Assembly: GCF_000328685.1 (NCBI RefSeq)
Contig: NC_019974.1
Span: 1,479,001 to 1,543,000, forward strand
Direction: 5' to 3'
DNA: 64,000 bases
Source of the DNA: Natronococcus occultus SP4
GTDB taxonomy: Archaea > Halobacteriota > Halobacteria > Halobacteriales > Natrialbaceae
Part shown: piece by piece, positions 52,688-61,968 of the stretch
Position numbering within the stretch: position 1 is the stretch's first letter
How the letters are laid out: every line of letters starts with the position of its first letter
Program-made: the position numbers and the translations under genes
The notes under the pieces: generated by a model
What the model was told of the DNA's origin: nothing
The model's database searches: none
Seen by the model: the letters and a program-made list of their open reading frames with translations, nothing else

Positions 52688-53803
52688 CTACTCCCGCGGG
52701 AACGCCGGCAGCGCGTGGGTCGCGGTCACCGAAACGTCGACCGCCGTTCCCGTCTCGTACCAGTCGTCGTGAGACTGGCGACTCGAGACGCACTCGCCGC
52801 CGTCGAGTTCGATCCGATAGCGGACCGTCTCCCCGTCGAACCGCCTGTCGACGATCCGGCCGTCGCCGGCCGAGGTCGGCGTTATCGCCACGTCGTCGGG
52901 CCGAACGAGGACGTCGACGCGCCGTTCGTTCTCTGGAAGCAGGACGCGGTCGGCGTCGAACCGTCCGATCGGTGTCTCGACGACCCCGTCCGCGAGGCGC
53001 CCGGGGAGGTAGTCGCCCCGGCCGAGGAAGTCGGCGACCATCCGCGAGGCGGGTTTCATATACAACGCGCGCGGAGACGCGAGCTGTTCGATCCGTCCGG
53101 CGTTCATCACGGCCGTGCGGTCGCCGACCGAGAGCGCCTCCGCCTGGTTGTGCGTGACCCAGACGGCGGTGACGTCGACCTCGTCCAAGATCCGCTGGAC
53201 GCTCTTTCGCATCCGAGCCCGGAGCCCGGCGTCGAGATTCGAGAGCGGCTCGTCGAGCAACAGCACCTCGGGGCGGGGTGCCAGCGACCGGGCCAGCGCG
53301 ACCCGCTGTTTCTGCCCGCCCGAGAGCTCGTCGGGGTAGCTGTCCCGGTACGCCGAGAGGCCGACGAGATCGAGCAGCTCCGTGACCGTCTCCGCCCGTT
53401 CCTCGTCGCTTTCTCCGTCGAGCCCGAAGCCGACGTTCTCGGCGACCGTCTTGTGGGGAAAGAGCGCGAACTCCTGGAAGACGATGCCGACGTCGCGTTC
53501 CTCGGCGGGGCGGTAGGTCGTCCCATCCGCGAGCGTCTCCCCGCCGATTCGGATCGTCCCGCCGTCGGGGCGCTCGAGCCCGTCGATCAGCCGCAGGGTC
53601 GTCGTCTTGCCACACCCCGAGGGGCCCAACAGCGTGAGGGTCTCACCGCGGCGCACCGACAGCGAGATCCCGTCGACCGCGGGACGGCCGTCGTAGCGCT
53701 TTCGGACGTCCTCGAGCTCGAGGACGACCTCCCGCTCCCCGGAGTCCGCATCGCTTGCGGCCGACCGCGAGCTCGCGCCGTCGACGGTCGTGCCGCCGTC
53801 CAT
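52688..53803 (-). CDS. ABC transporter ATP-binding protein (iron/thiamine type)
   Basis: The product has 371 residues from ATG 53803. Walker A GPSGCGKTTT (60-69), the Q-loop VFQEFALFP, the signature LSGGQKQR, Walker B VLLLDEPLSNLD and the switch His in VWVTHNQAEA are all present; a C-terminal TOBE-like region follows (VDVLVRPDDVAITPTSAG). It powers the transporter formed with the permease and binding protein upstream. There is no stop between the last part of the permease frame and this ORF, so the two may be fused; the ATG may not be the true start. Confidence 0.88.
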   Translation of the reverse strand: MDGGTTVDGASSRSAASDADSGEREVVLELEDVRKRYDGRPAVDGISLSVRRGETLTLLGPSGCGKTTTLRLIDGLERPDGGTIRIGGETLADGTTYRPAEERDVGIVFQEFALFPHKTVAENVGFGLDGESDEERAETVTELLDLVGLSAYRDSYPDELSGGQKQRVALARSLAPRPEVLLLDEPLSNLDAGLRARMRKSVQRILDEVDVTAVWVTHNQAEALSVGDRTAVMNAGRIEQLASPRALYMKPASRMVADFLGRGDYLPGRLADGVVETPIGRFDADRVLLPENERRVDVLVRPDDVAITPTSAGDGRIVDRRFDGETVRYRIELDGGECVSSRQSHDDWYETGTAVDVSVTATHALPAFPRE

Positions 53804-55548
53804 CACGGCTCGATCGCTCGTCCGGTCTGGAAGCGGTCCGTCCTCGTCGCTCGGGGCGTCGTCCCGGTTCCGGCGCCACTTCCGTAGGACCGACAGCACG
53901 GCGGGGTAGTCCCGGGAGACCACGCCGAGGATCGAGAGCCCGGAGATGAACACGAGCACGAGCGCCGGCACGGCGGCGTAGCCGTAGTAGGCGTTTCGCT
54001 CCGCGGCCCAGATGAACGTCGCGAGCGTGTCGAACCCGGTCGGCCGGAGCAACAGCGTCGCCGGCAGCTCCTTCATCCCGTGGAGAAAGACCAGCGCCGC
54101 GCCGGCGACCAGCCCGGGGAAGACGAGCGGAAGCGTAATTCGACGAACGCCTGGAGCGGCGTGTTCCCCAGCGATCGGGCGGCCTCGACGAACTGCGGGT
54201 TGACGTAGAGGATCGCGGTGCGGGTCGAGCCGACGGCCAGCGGGAGGTAGAGCACGACGTAGGCGAAGACCACGAGCGGCACCGTCTGGTAAGCCGAGGG
54301 GAGATAGCGTGTGGCGAAGTAGACGAGACTGAGCCCGATGACGACGCCGGGGACCGCGAAGCCGACGTAGGTCGCCCGCTCGAGGACGCCCGACAGCGGC
54401 GAGGGGTGGCGCGCGGCGAGATACGCCACCGGGAGCGCGAGGCAGGCGGCGACGGCCGCGGCCAGCGCGGAGACGGTGACCGAGTTGAGCGCGTAGCTCG
54501 GCTCGAACCCGAAGCTCCCGGCGTAGGCGTCCGGCCCGGTGAGCAGCCAGGAGAAGAGAAACCCGATCGGGACGAGGATCGCGAGCGCGACGATCGCCGC
54601 GGGAACGATCAGCGCGGGCCAGCGCCAGCGGCCGAGCCGGATCGTGTACGGGCCCGAGCTCCCGCGAGCGCTGCCGTGGAGCCGTTCGTGGCTGCGGACC
54701 TGGGACTCGACGAGGAGGATCACGAGCGTGATCGCGACGAGATGCAGCGAGAGCATGGCCGCGTAGTCGTGGGCGAGGGCGTTGTACTCGAGGTAGATCT
54801 GGCGGGTGAACACGCTGAGCCTGAGGATCGCGGGGACGCCGAAGTCGCCAGCGGTCTCGAGGGCGGTGAGCAACGCGCCCGCGGCGACGGCCGGTTTCAC
54901 CATCGGGAGGACGATCCGGACGAAGACCTCCCGAACGCCGGTCTCGAGGCTCCGAGCGGCGTCGACGTAGGTCTTGTCCAGCGCCCGGAGCCCCGCGATC
55001 GTCGTGAGGTAGACGAACGGGTAGTTGTACAGCGTGAGGACGAACACCGTCCCCGGCATCCCGTAGATCTCGGGGAGCGAGTCGACGCCGAGGGGGGCGA
55101 GCACCGACTGTAATCGGCCCTGCGGGCCCCACACCGAGACGAACGAGAACGCGGAGACGAAGCTCGGAACGACGAGCGGCAGGGAGAGCGCCACCATCCA
55201 GAACCGTTTGAACGGGAGGTCGGTGAGAACGGTGAGGAAGGCAAGCGGCACCGCGATCAGGACCGACAGGGTCGTCACCGCGACGATCAGGACGACCGTG
55301 TTGAGCAACACGTCGAGCATCCCCCGCCGGAGGACGATGGAGACGGCCCGGTCGAGGTCGACGCTCAGGGCGACGACGCCGATCCAGACGACCGGGATCA
55401 CGACCGTCGCGGCGACCGCGCCGGCCAGCAACGCGAGCCCGACCGGCGTCCGCTCGCCGTCGTCGTCGTCGCCGTCGTCGTCCTCGCGTCGCTGGTGCTT
55501 CTCGTCCGGGTAGTCGTCGACGGCCTCGAAGGGGGAGAGCGAGGACAT
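53804..55548 (-). pseudogene. Iron-type ABC transporter permease, frameshifted
   Basis: The product resembles an FbpB-type duplicated permease with two sets of membrane helices. From ATG 55548 it is intact through the second EAA-like loop (EAARSLGNTPLQAFV). At about 54140 one base is missing: the original frame gives unrelated residues and a stop at 54073, while the next frame continues correctly as ITLPLVFPGLVAGAALVF. That frame then runs, without stop, into the ATPase. Restoring the base would give a single permease-ATPase protein of about 953 residues. It is a real mutation or a sequencing error. Confidence 0.8.
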
Positions 55549-55563
55549 GTGGGTGAACGCCGC

Positions 55564-56664
55564 TCAGAACGGCACGCCCACGTCCCGCAGGATCTCCTGG
55601 GCCGGTTCGGGCTCGGCCAGCTCGTTGAGATCGAACTCGGGGGGTTCGAACTCGTCGGTCGACGGCACCTCCTCGATCGGCTCGACGCCGTCGACCGTCG
55701 GATACTCCCAGGTCGTCGTTGCGAAATATTCCTGGGCCTCCGCCGAGACGAGATGTTCGACGAACGCCTCCGCCGTCGACTGGTCGTCGCTGTCGGCCAT
55801 GACGGCTCCCCCGGTGACGTTGTACATCGCGCCGGCGTCGTCGCTCGTAAACGCGATGTCGTAGGCCTCGCCCGGACTATCCGCGAGCGTGTAGTGGTTA
55901 GTGAGCCCGACGCTGACCTCGCCGTCGGTGACCGCCTGCGCCAGCCCGCTGTCTCCGCCGGGGGAGATCTCGGCGTCCTGGTCGTTCGTCAGGGTCTCGA
56001 CCCACTCTCGGGCCTCGTCCTCGCCGTGGATGACGATCATCGCCGTCAGAAACGCCTGCGTCGACCCCTGATCGGGAGGCCACATGATGTCGCCGGCGAA
56101 GCGGTCGTCCTCGGCGTACGCGAAGATGTCCTCGGGCAGGTCGTCGGCGTCGTAGGCCTCGGTGTTGTATGCGACCGCCCGATACCGCCTGGTGAACCCG
56201 ATCCAGTGACCGTCGGGATCCCGGGACCCCTCGTCGACGTGATCGAGGACGTCCCCCGAGAGCTCGACCGTGTACCCGTCGTCTTTCAGGTCGGTCATCG
56301 ACTGGGTCTCGCTCCCGTAGAAGACGTCCGCCGGCGTCTCGTCCTCGGCCTCGATCGCGCCGACGAGATCGGCGGTGTCGTCGTAGCGCACCTCCAGCGA
56401 GAAGTCGTCGTATTTCGATTCGACGTGTTCCATCAGCTCGCCGATTCGCGGTTCGCTCCGGCCCGAGTACACCGTCAGCTCTCCGCTCAGATCGGGTAGT
56501 TCCTCCATCGATACCCCGCCGGGATCCGGCCGCCCTTCCACGTACTCCGGATCGCCGAGGACGTCCTGGTCGTCGGTCCCGCCGAGACAGCCGGCCGTCA
56601 GTCCGATCGCGGTGCCCCCGATCGTCGCGAGCGCGGTGCGTCGCGTCGCCACCCGTTGTTCCAT
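55564..56664 (-). CDS. Iron-type ABC transporter substrate-binding lipoprotein
   Basis: The product has 366 residues. A Tat signal (ATRRTALATIGG) and lipobox (LTAGC, about 22-26) lead to a periplasmic-binding-like type 2 fold beginning GELTVYSGRSEPRIGELM, typical of Fe(III)-binding FbpA/FutA proteins. Later segments include PADVFYGSETQSM, RRYRAVAYNTEAY and GLTNHYTLAD. Tyr residues in YNTEAY and NHYTL are candidate ferric ligands. It is the first gene of the operon with the frameshifted permease and ATPase downstream. A related thiamine or polyamine substrate cannot be excluded. Confidence 0.88.
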   Translation of the reverse strand: MEQRVATRRTALATIGGTAIGLTAGCLGGTDDQDVLGDPEYVEGRPDPGGVSMEELPDLSGELTVYSGRSEPRIGELMEHVESKYDDFSLEVRYDDTADLVGAIEAEDETPADVFYGSETQSMTDLKDDGYTVELSGDVLDHVDEGSRDPDGHWIGFTRRYRAVAYNTEAYDADDLPEDIFAYAEDDRFAGDIMWPPDQGSTQAFLTAMIVIHGEDEAREWVETLTNDQDAEISPGGDSGLAQAVTDGEVSVGLTNHYTLADSPGEAYDIAFTSDDAGAMYNVTGGAVMADSDDQSTAEAFVEHLVSAEAQEYFATTTWEYPTVDGVEPIEEVPSTDEFEPPEFDLNELAEPEPAQEILRDVGVPF

Positions 56665-56787
56665 GGTACCGTGGCTATACGAGGGGAGTGATAAACCCCC
56701 GCTTCCGGGTACGGTCCTTCGTTGAACAGCTGTACACGCACGGCCGCCTCGTGGACCGACCGCGACGTCGGTGCCGTCGACGAGCGA

Positions 56788-57402
56788 TCAGGCGATGTCG
56801 CGGCTCGTGTCGATTTCGACCGCCCCCGTGAGTTCGAGCGTGATCGCCCCGGTTGGCTGGCCCCCGTCGCGGAACTTCGGGACCGTCAGGGTCGTCTCGA
56901 GGCGACCGCCGGCGCGTTCGGTGTAGAGCTCGAAGACGGCGTCCGCGGCGTGAAGCGTTCGCGTCCGGTTGGCGGGCGCGTCACCGCGCAGGCAGTGAAC
57001 GACGGCCGCACCGTCGGTCTCGAGCAGCCGTCGCTTGAGGGTGGCCAGAAAGTCGACGTAGGCGTCGACGTCGTTTCGCTCGAGGCGATCGATCGGGTCG
57101 ACGATCAGGAACGCGCGGTCGGACAGCCCGTCGACGGCCCGCGTGGCGTCCTCGAGGTCGTCGAGGACGTCGATCCGCGGATCGCCGACGGCGGCGGGCG
57201 AGCGCTCGAGGGCATCGCGAACGGCCCGCGCCGGGCGCTCGGTCGACAGGTAGCGAGTCTCGCGAGCGGCGGTCAGCTCGTAGAGTGGCAGCTCCGACTG
57301 GCTCGCGGGGGTCGCAGTGTAGGCGACCAGCGAACCCGTCGGCAGCCCGCCCCCGAGCTTGCGATCCAGCACGTCGATCCCGGTCCGGAGCCGATCGGCC
57401 AT
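56788..57402 (-). CDS. KaiC/RecA-like ATPase-fold protein with degenerate P-loop
   Basis: The product has 204 residues resembling haloarchaeal KaiC-like ATPases: TGIDVLDRKLGGGLPTGSLVAY, ASQSELPLYELTAARETRYLSTERP and a Walker-B-like AFLIVDPIDRLE. The Walker A loop reads YTATPASQSE and lacks the GK(S/T) that binds nucleotide, so ATP hydrolysis is doubtful. Such proteins may sense or scaffold signalling complexes. ATG 57402 (MADRLRTGIDVLDRK) is chosen; further upstream in this frame the sequence runs antisense through pyrB. It is divergent from pyrB. Confidence 0.75.
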   Translation of the reverse strand: MADRLRTGIDVLDRKLGGGLPTGSLVAYTATPASQSELPLYELTAARETRYLSTERPARAVRDALERSPAAVGDPRIDVLDDLEDATRAVDGLSDRAFLIVDPIDRLERNDVDAYVDFLATLKRRLLETDGAAVVHCLRGDAPANRTRTLHAADAVFELYTERAGGRLETTLTVPKFRDGGQPTGAITLELTGAVEIDTSRDIA

Positions 57403-57492
57403 GCGGTCGACGAGGTTGTGACAGCGACGGTATAGCTTTTCTCCCCACGAACAGGGAGATTCAAGGGGTTCGCAGGCCCCGTTTCCAACGAG

Positions 57493-58431
57493 ATGCGCCA
57501 CGACCACGTGATCACCAGCAAACACCTCTCGCGGGCCGACATCGAGACCGTCCTCGACCGGGCCGCCGAGATCGCCGCCGATCCGTCGGCCGTCGCGGAT
57601 CGCCACGCCGGGGCGTTGCTCGGACTGCTCTTTTTCGAGCCCAGCACGCGAACGAAGATGAGCTTCGAGACCGCGATGAAACGCCTGGGTGGCGACGTCG
57701 TCGACATGGGCTCGGTCGAGTCCTCGAGCGTCAAAAAGGGCGAGACCCTCGCCGACACTGTCCGGGTCATCGAGGGGTACGCCGACGCGCTCGTTTTGCG
57801 CCACCCCAAGGAGGGTGCGGCGACGATGGCAAGCGAGTTCGTCGACGTCCCGCTTTTGAACGCCGGCGACGGGGCCGGACAGCACCCGACCCAGACCCTG
57901 CTCGATCTGTACACGATCCGCGAGAACGCCGGGCTCGACGACCTGACGATCGGAATTATGGGGGACCTGAAGTACGGCCGGACCGTCCACTCGCTGGCCT
58001 ACGCGCTCTCGAACTTCGACACCCGTCAACACTTCATCAGCCCGGAGAGCCTGCAGCTCCCTCGGGAGGTCGTCTACGACCTCCACCAGCAACAGGGCGG
58101 TCGGGCACAGCTCCGCGAACACGAGACCCTCGAGGACGTCCTGCCCGAGCTGGACGTCCTCTACGTGACCCGGATCCAGCGCGAGCGGTTCCCCGACGAG
58201 TCGGAGTACCGGAAGGTCGCAGGCGAGTACCAGATCGATACGGAGACGCTCGAGGACGCGGGCGACGACCTGACGGTAATGCACCCGCTCCCGCGAGTCG
58301 ACGAGATCGCACCCGAGATCGACGACACCGACTACGCCGCGTACTTCGAGCAGGCCCACAACGGCGTTCCGGTCCGGATGGCGCTGCTCGATTTGCTCCT
58401 GAGCACGGACGGAGGTGGTGGCGATGAGTAA
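57493..58431 (+). CDS. pyrB: Aspartate carbamoyltransferase catalytic subunit
   Basis: The product has 312 residues with carbamoyl-phosphate motif [24 protein letters not shown], the [20 protein letters not shown] loop and [16 protein letters not shown]. It makes carbamoyl-aspartate in pyrimidine synthesis. pyrI starts inside its last codons (ATG 58424, stop 58429-58431), so catalytic and regulatory chains are translationally coupled, as in other archaea with the allosteric dodecamer. Confidence 0.96.
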   Translation: MRHDHVITSKHLSRADIETVLDRAAEIAADPSAVADRHAGALLGLLFFEPSTRTKMSFETAMKRLGGDVVDMGSVESSSVKKGETLADTVRVIEGYADALVLRHPKEGAATMASEFVDVPLLNAGDGAGQHPTQTLLDLYTIRENAGLDDLTIGIMGDLKYGRTVHSLAYALSNFDTRQHFISPESLQLPREVVYDLHQQQGGRAQLREHETLEDVLPELDVLYVTRIQRERFPDESEYRKVAGEYQIDTETLEDAGDDLTVMHPLPRVDEIAPEIDDTDYAAYFEQAHNGVPVRMALLDLLLSTDGGGGDE

Positions 58432-58897
58432 CGACGACCGCGGCGATCACGAGCTACGAGTCAGCAAGATCCGCAACGGGACCGTCATCGACCACATCCC
58501 GGGCGGCCAGGCGCTGAACGTGCTGGCGATCCTGGGAATCGACGGCAGCGAGGGCGAGGAGATCTCGGTCGGGATGAACGTCCCCTCCGATCGGCTCGCG
58601 CGCAAGGACATCCTCAAGGTCGAGGACCGGGAGCTGAGCCAGGACGAGGTCGACGTCCTCTCGCTGATCGCGCCCGACGCGACGATCAACATCGTTCGGG
58701 AGTTCGACGTCGTCGAGAAACACCGCGTCGACCGTCCCGCGGTCGTCGAGGGCGTCCTCTCCTGTCCCAACACGGGCTGTATCACCACCGGTGACGAGCC
58801 CGTCGACTCGCGGTTCGACGTCCTCGACGACGGCGTTCGCTGCGAGTACTGCGAGACGATCGTTCGCGAGGGGATCGCGTCGCTGATCGAGACCTGA
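58424..58897 (+). CDS. pyrI: Aspartate carbamoyltransferase regulatory subunit
   Basis: The product has 157 residues: an N-terminal nucleotide effector domain ([29 protein letters not shown]) and a C-terminal zinc domain with four Cys ([15 protein letters not shown] and RCEYCETIV). It binds CTP/ATP and links PyrB trimers. ATG 58424 overlaps the pyrB stop; an alternative ATG 58415 would add three residues within pyrB. Confidence 0.96.
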   Translation: MSNDDRGDHELRVSKIRNGTVIDHIPGGQALNVLAILGIDGSEGEEISVGMNVPSDRLARKDILKVEDRELSQDEVDVLSLIAPDATINIVREFDVVEKHRVDRPAVVEGVLSCPNTGCITTGDEPVDSRFDVLDDGVRCEYCETIVREGIASLIET

Positions 58898-58969
58898 GCG
58901 GCCGACCCATCACTGTCAGGGAAAGAACCCATAATTGATAAGTAGCTACCACCCCATCCTCCGGTAGGT

Positions 58970-59083
58970 ATGTCCCGCGTAGCCAAGATCCTGATCGCCA
59001 CGTTCGCTATCGCCGTCGTTTGGAAGGTCGTCCTCGGTGGCACCTCCGACGTCGAGTACGAGTATCAGCCGGTCGAGGAGTAG
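58970..59083 (+). CDS. 37-residue membrane miniprotein
   Basis: ATG 58970 to TAG 59081-59083 encodes MSRVAKILIATFAIAVVW and KVVLGGTSDVEYEYQPVEE: one hydrophobic helix (about 6-22) after a basic start and an acidic tail. Coding bias is typical. An AT-rich element (CCATAATTGATAAG, about 58929-58942) fits a promoter with a short leader. It sits after pyrI, and similar miniproteins likely exist in related genomes, but I know no function. It could assist a membrane complex. Confidence 0.7.
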   Translation: MSRVAKILIATFAIAVVWKVVLGGTSDVEYEYQPVEE

Positions 59084-59126
59084 CCGATCCGAACGGCTTA
59101 CGGCCCCGTAGCCGCACACGGTTCGT

Positions 59127-59963
59127 ATGCACGGCGTCGTCACCCGCAACGAGGACGAGATACGGTGGCCGGAGTTCGACCGCGGCTTCTACGAGGTCAA
59201 AGACGTCACCGGCAGGTCCGCCGAACCGATCGAAGACGCGGTGAACATGGTTTCCTGTTTCGGCGACAACGCCGCGGCCGACGCGGATCCCTCGCTGGTC
59301 CCGGTCGACGATCTGGGGCGGCCGGCGACGCGGGATCGGAAGTACTTCGACTGGGCCTATATCTGTCCCTCCCGCGAGGAGTACCGCGAGGGACTGTTCG
59401 AGATCATCGACGACTGCGCCGCGGCCAACGGGGACGTGCGGCTGGACGACATCGGCTTCCCCAGGGAGGAGTACTGTCGGTGCGGAGTCTGCGAACAGCA
59501 CTTTCAGGAGAGCGAGTACGACGATCGCTTCGAGTGGCGCGCCAGCGTCATCACGGAGTTCGTCGCGGAAGCGGTCGAGCACGTCCCGGGGCGGGTCTAC
59601 ATGACGCTGTACCCCGATCCGTACCCCGGTCACCTCTACGAGCGGGCCGGGATCGACCTCGAGGCCCTCGAGGAGTACGTCGACGAGTTCGTCGTCCCCC
59701 TGTACGATACGGCCTACGAGACGACCTACTGGCTCGAGACGATCGCGAAGGGGTTCGAGAGCGCACTCGAGACGCCGTTTAGCATCGAGCTCTACGCGGT
59801 CAACGTCGACGTCGACAACCTGATCCACGCGACGGAGGTCGCCGAGAGCTACGGGAAGGACGTCTTCTTCGGCTACCAGGCGTCGAACGCCAGAGCCGCG
59901 TTGCGGCGCCGTCGGGCCGACGAGCGCGACGGGGTTTCCCACGGCGAGCCGGACGGCTCCTGA
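59127..59963 (+). CDS. Conserved haloarchaeal protein, possibly TIM-barrel glycosidase-like
   Basis: The product has 278 residues. Segments such as VRLDDIGFPREEYCRCGVCEQHF, GRVYMTLYPDPYPGHLYERAGIDLEALEEYVDEFVVPLYD, LYAVNVDVDNLIHATEVA and VFFGYQASNARAA suggest an (alpha/beta)8 barrel with acidic residues after strands, reminiscent of glycoside-hydrolase-like barrels. The CRCGVC cluster may bind a metal. The start MHGVVTRNEDEIRWPEF is probably native. I know conserved haloarchaeal relatives but no experimental function. It follows the miniprotein gene. Confidence 0.65.
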   Translation: MHGVVTRNEDEIRWPEFDRGFYEVKDVTGRSAEPIEDAVNMVSCFGDNAAADADPSLVPVDDLGRPATRDRKYFDWAYICPSREEYREGLFEIIDDCAAANGDVRLDDIGFPREEYCRCGVCEQHFQESEYDDRFEWRASVITEFVAEAVEHVPGRVYMTLYPDPYPGHLYERAGIDLEALEEYVDEFVVPLYDTAYETTYWLETIAKGFESALETPFSIELYAVNVDVDNLIHATEVAESYGKDVFFGYQASNARAALRRRRADERDGVSHGEPDGS

Positions 59964-60188
59964 GCGGAGTCGGCAGACGGATTCGCTCTGCAGCGACCGA
60001 AGACCGTCGTCTCCGTCGGCACTCGAACTCCGAATTTAGCGCCGATCGGGCGCAGGCCGAAGTCGGCCTGCGAACGGCCCGAGTCCGAAACGTCCCCACT
60101 GAGTCCTGTCCGTCGACAGCAGTGGCATCTGTACGCCGCCCCACGGCGGCGTTTCGGTGGCCGTCGGAGAAGGGGTCGGTCTGGTTGA
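59964..60188. other. Convergent intergenic region with hairpins
   Basis: This gap between converging genes contains a perfect 10-bp hairpin with a 2-base loop (60051-60060/60063-60072) and a 7-bp GC hairpin (60134-60140/60145-60151). They may serve as bidirectional terminators. No gene is seen. Confidence 0.5.
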
Positions 60189-61022
60189 TTACCGGGTGTC
60201 GCCGACGCGGTCGTCGTCATCGTCACCGATCAGGTCGTCATCGTCGTCGTCGCCAATCAGGTCGTCATCGTCATCGCCAACGAGGTCATCATCGTCGTCG
60301 CCAATCAGGTCGTCATCGTCATCGCCAACGAGGTCGTCATCGTCATCGCCAACGAGGTCATCATCGTCGTCGCCAATTAGGTCGTCATCGTCGTCGCCAA
60401 CGAGGTCGTCGTCATCGTCGTCACCGATCAGGTCATCGTCATCGTCGCCAACGAGATCGTCATCATCGTCGTCACCGATCAGGTCATCATCGTCGTCACC
60501 GATCAGGTCATCATCGTCGTCACCGATCAGGTCATCATCGTCGTCACCGATCAGGTCATCGTCATCGTCGCCAACGAGATCGTCATCATCGTCGTCGCCG
60601 ATCAGGCCGTCATCATCATCGTCACCGATCAAATCGTCATCGTCGTCGTCGATGAACTCGTCGTCATCATCCTGGAACGTATCGCCGCCTCGATCCGCCG
60701 TGTCAGTGCTACCGGTCGCCGCTTCGGCGCCAGCCGTCGTCCCGGCGCCGGCCGCGCCGGTATCCGCTCCGGAGCTAGACTCGAGATCACGCTCGAGGTG
60801 GACCTCGTCGTCGGTCACCTCGGCGACAGCCGGCTCCTGGAGGGGGTACATGTTCTCGTCGGAGTCACCCCAGCCGAGTTTCGCCTTGATCGTATCCGTG
60901 ATTCCCGGATCCGGTTCGACGTGTGCGGTTCCGTGCTCGACGTCCGCGACGAGTCCGACCTCTTCGCCGTCTGCGTTGATAACGGATTTTCCGATGTCGT
61001 CGTCGGTAAACTCTGGGGACAT
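60189..61022 (-). CDS. PRC-barrel protein with acidic repeat tail
   Basis: The product has 277 residues. The N-terminal domain (1 to about 80) is a PRC-barrel-like beta fold (FTDDDIGKSVINADGEEVGLVADVEHGTAHVEPD, ending VAEVTDDEVHLERDL). A Gly/Ala/Thr linker (about 85-115) leads to 18 tandem acidic units of 8 or 9 residues, mostly DDDDDLIG or DDDDDLVG. The DNA units are 24 or 27 bases, so slippage changes repeat number in frame. PRC barrels bind RNA or act in photosynthetic and ribosomal assemblies; here the partner is unknown. ATG 61022 (MSPEFTDDDIGK) is chosen. Confidence 0.8.
   Translation of the reverse strand: MSPEFTDDDIGKSVINADGEEVGLVADVEHGTAHVEPDPGITDTIKAKLGWGDSDENMYPLQEPAVAEVTDDEVHLERDLESSSGADTGAAGAGTTAGAEAATGSTDTADRGGDTFQDDDDEFIDDDDDDLIGDDDDDGLIGDDDDDDLVGDDDDDLIGDDDDDLIGDDDDDLIGDDDDDLIGDDDDDDLVGDDDDDLIGDDDDDDLVGDDDDDLIGDDDDDLVGDDDDDLVGDDDDDLIGDDDDDLVGDDDDDLIGDDDDDDLIGDDDDDRVGDTR
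60195..60655 (-). repeat. 24/27-bp tandem coding repeats
   Basis: About 18 tandem copies encoding D5-6(L)(I/V)G units within the PRC-barrel gene. Copies vary by synonymous changes and by one extra Asp codon, evidence of repeated in-frame expansion. This region gives long spurious open frames on the plus strand. Confidence 0.8.
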
Positions 61023-61117
61023 TGCGTTTCGAACCACAACGAAGCGCCGTACAATGGTGTTGCTTGCGGTGGCTTGCGACTCGAGTGTTCTCGCGGGCGA
61101 AATCGAGAGTCCGTCAA

Positions 61118-61885
61118 CTACTCGTCGAACTCGGGTTTACGCCCCTCGAGAAACGCCGCGACCCCCTCCTCGTGGGACTCCGAACCGCGGGCCTGGACCT
61201 GCAGGGTGTTCTCGTAGTCGACGGCCTCCCGCCAGTGGCGAGCCATGTTTTCGTGGAGGGCTTGCTTGGTCATCCCGATCACGTCGGTCGGTCGCCGTCC
61301 GAGTCGGTCGACGGTCTCTTCTACACGGTCGTCGAGCTCCGCCGCGGGAACGGCTTCGTTGACCAGTTCGAGGTCGGCCGCCCGCTCGGCGTCGAAGAAC
61401 TCCCCGGTGAACGCGAGCTTCTTCGCCGCCCGCAGGCCGACGATGTGGGGCAGCATGAACGTGCCGCCGGTGTCGGGAATGAGCCCGACCCTGACGAACG
61501 CACAGGAGAAGGTGGCGTCCTCGCTCGCGTAGGCGATATCCGAGAGGGCGACGACGGCCAGCCCCGCACCGATCGCGTCGCCGTTTACCTTCGCGACGAT
61601 CGGCACGCGCGACTCGAGCATCGCCTCGACCACCCGTCCGAACGTCTCGGTGACCTCCTCGTAGGACTCCCGCGGAGGGCTGGGCGGCTCGGCCATCGCT
61701 TCGATATCTCCGCCGGCGCTGAACGCGTCACCCTCACCGGTGATGACGACCGCGTGGTGCTCGTCCGGCTCGGCCTGCTCGATCGTCTCGGCCAGCTCCG
61801 TCGCGGCCGTCTGGCTCATCGCGTTGAGAACGCCCGGTCGGTCGAACCTGATCTCGAGGACGCCGTCGTCGCTGTCGACGTGCAT
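61118..61885 (-). CDS. Enoyl-CoA hydratase/isomerase family protein (PaaG-like)
   Basis: The product has 255 residues with a crotonase fold: oxyanion-hole segments DAFSAGGDIEAM (54-64) and NGDAIGAGLAV (101-111). The two Glu residues of classical hydratases are not at their expected positions, while FVRVGLIPDTGG carries Asp138, as in isomerases such as PaaG. It is likely a double-bond isomerase or phenylacetate-pathway enzyme, not a simple hydratase. ATG 61885 (MHVDSDDGVLEIRFD) is chosen. It ends 95 bases from the divergent PRC-barrel start. Confidence 0.85.
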   Translation of the reverse strand: MHVDSDDGVLEIRFDRPGVLNAMSQTAATELAETIEQAEPDEHHAVVITGEGDAFSAGGDIEAMAEPPSPPRESYEEVTETFGRVVEAMLESRVPIVAKVNGDAIGAGLAVVALSDIAYASEDATFSCAFVRVGLIPDTGGTFMLPHIVGLRAAKKLAFTGEFFDAERAADLELVNEAVPAAELDDRVEETVDRLGRRPTDVIGMTKQALHENMARHWREAVDYENTLQVQARGSESHEEGVAAFLEGRKPEFDE

Positions 61886-61968
61886 ACGTCTACACGTCGC
61901 GGACGGATCATAATTGTACGCGGTGTGGCGCCTCGTGCGGTCGCGTTCGGCCCGGAGCGGGGAGAGGG

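Noticed and set aside
60195-60655. CRISPR-like regular repeats
   Set aside because: Units of 24/27 bases are contiguous, lack unique spacers and are in the coding frame of an acidic-tail protein.
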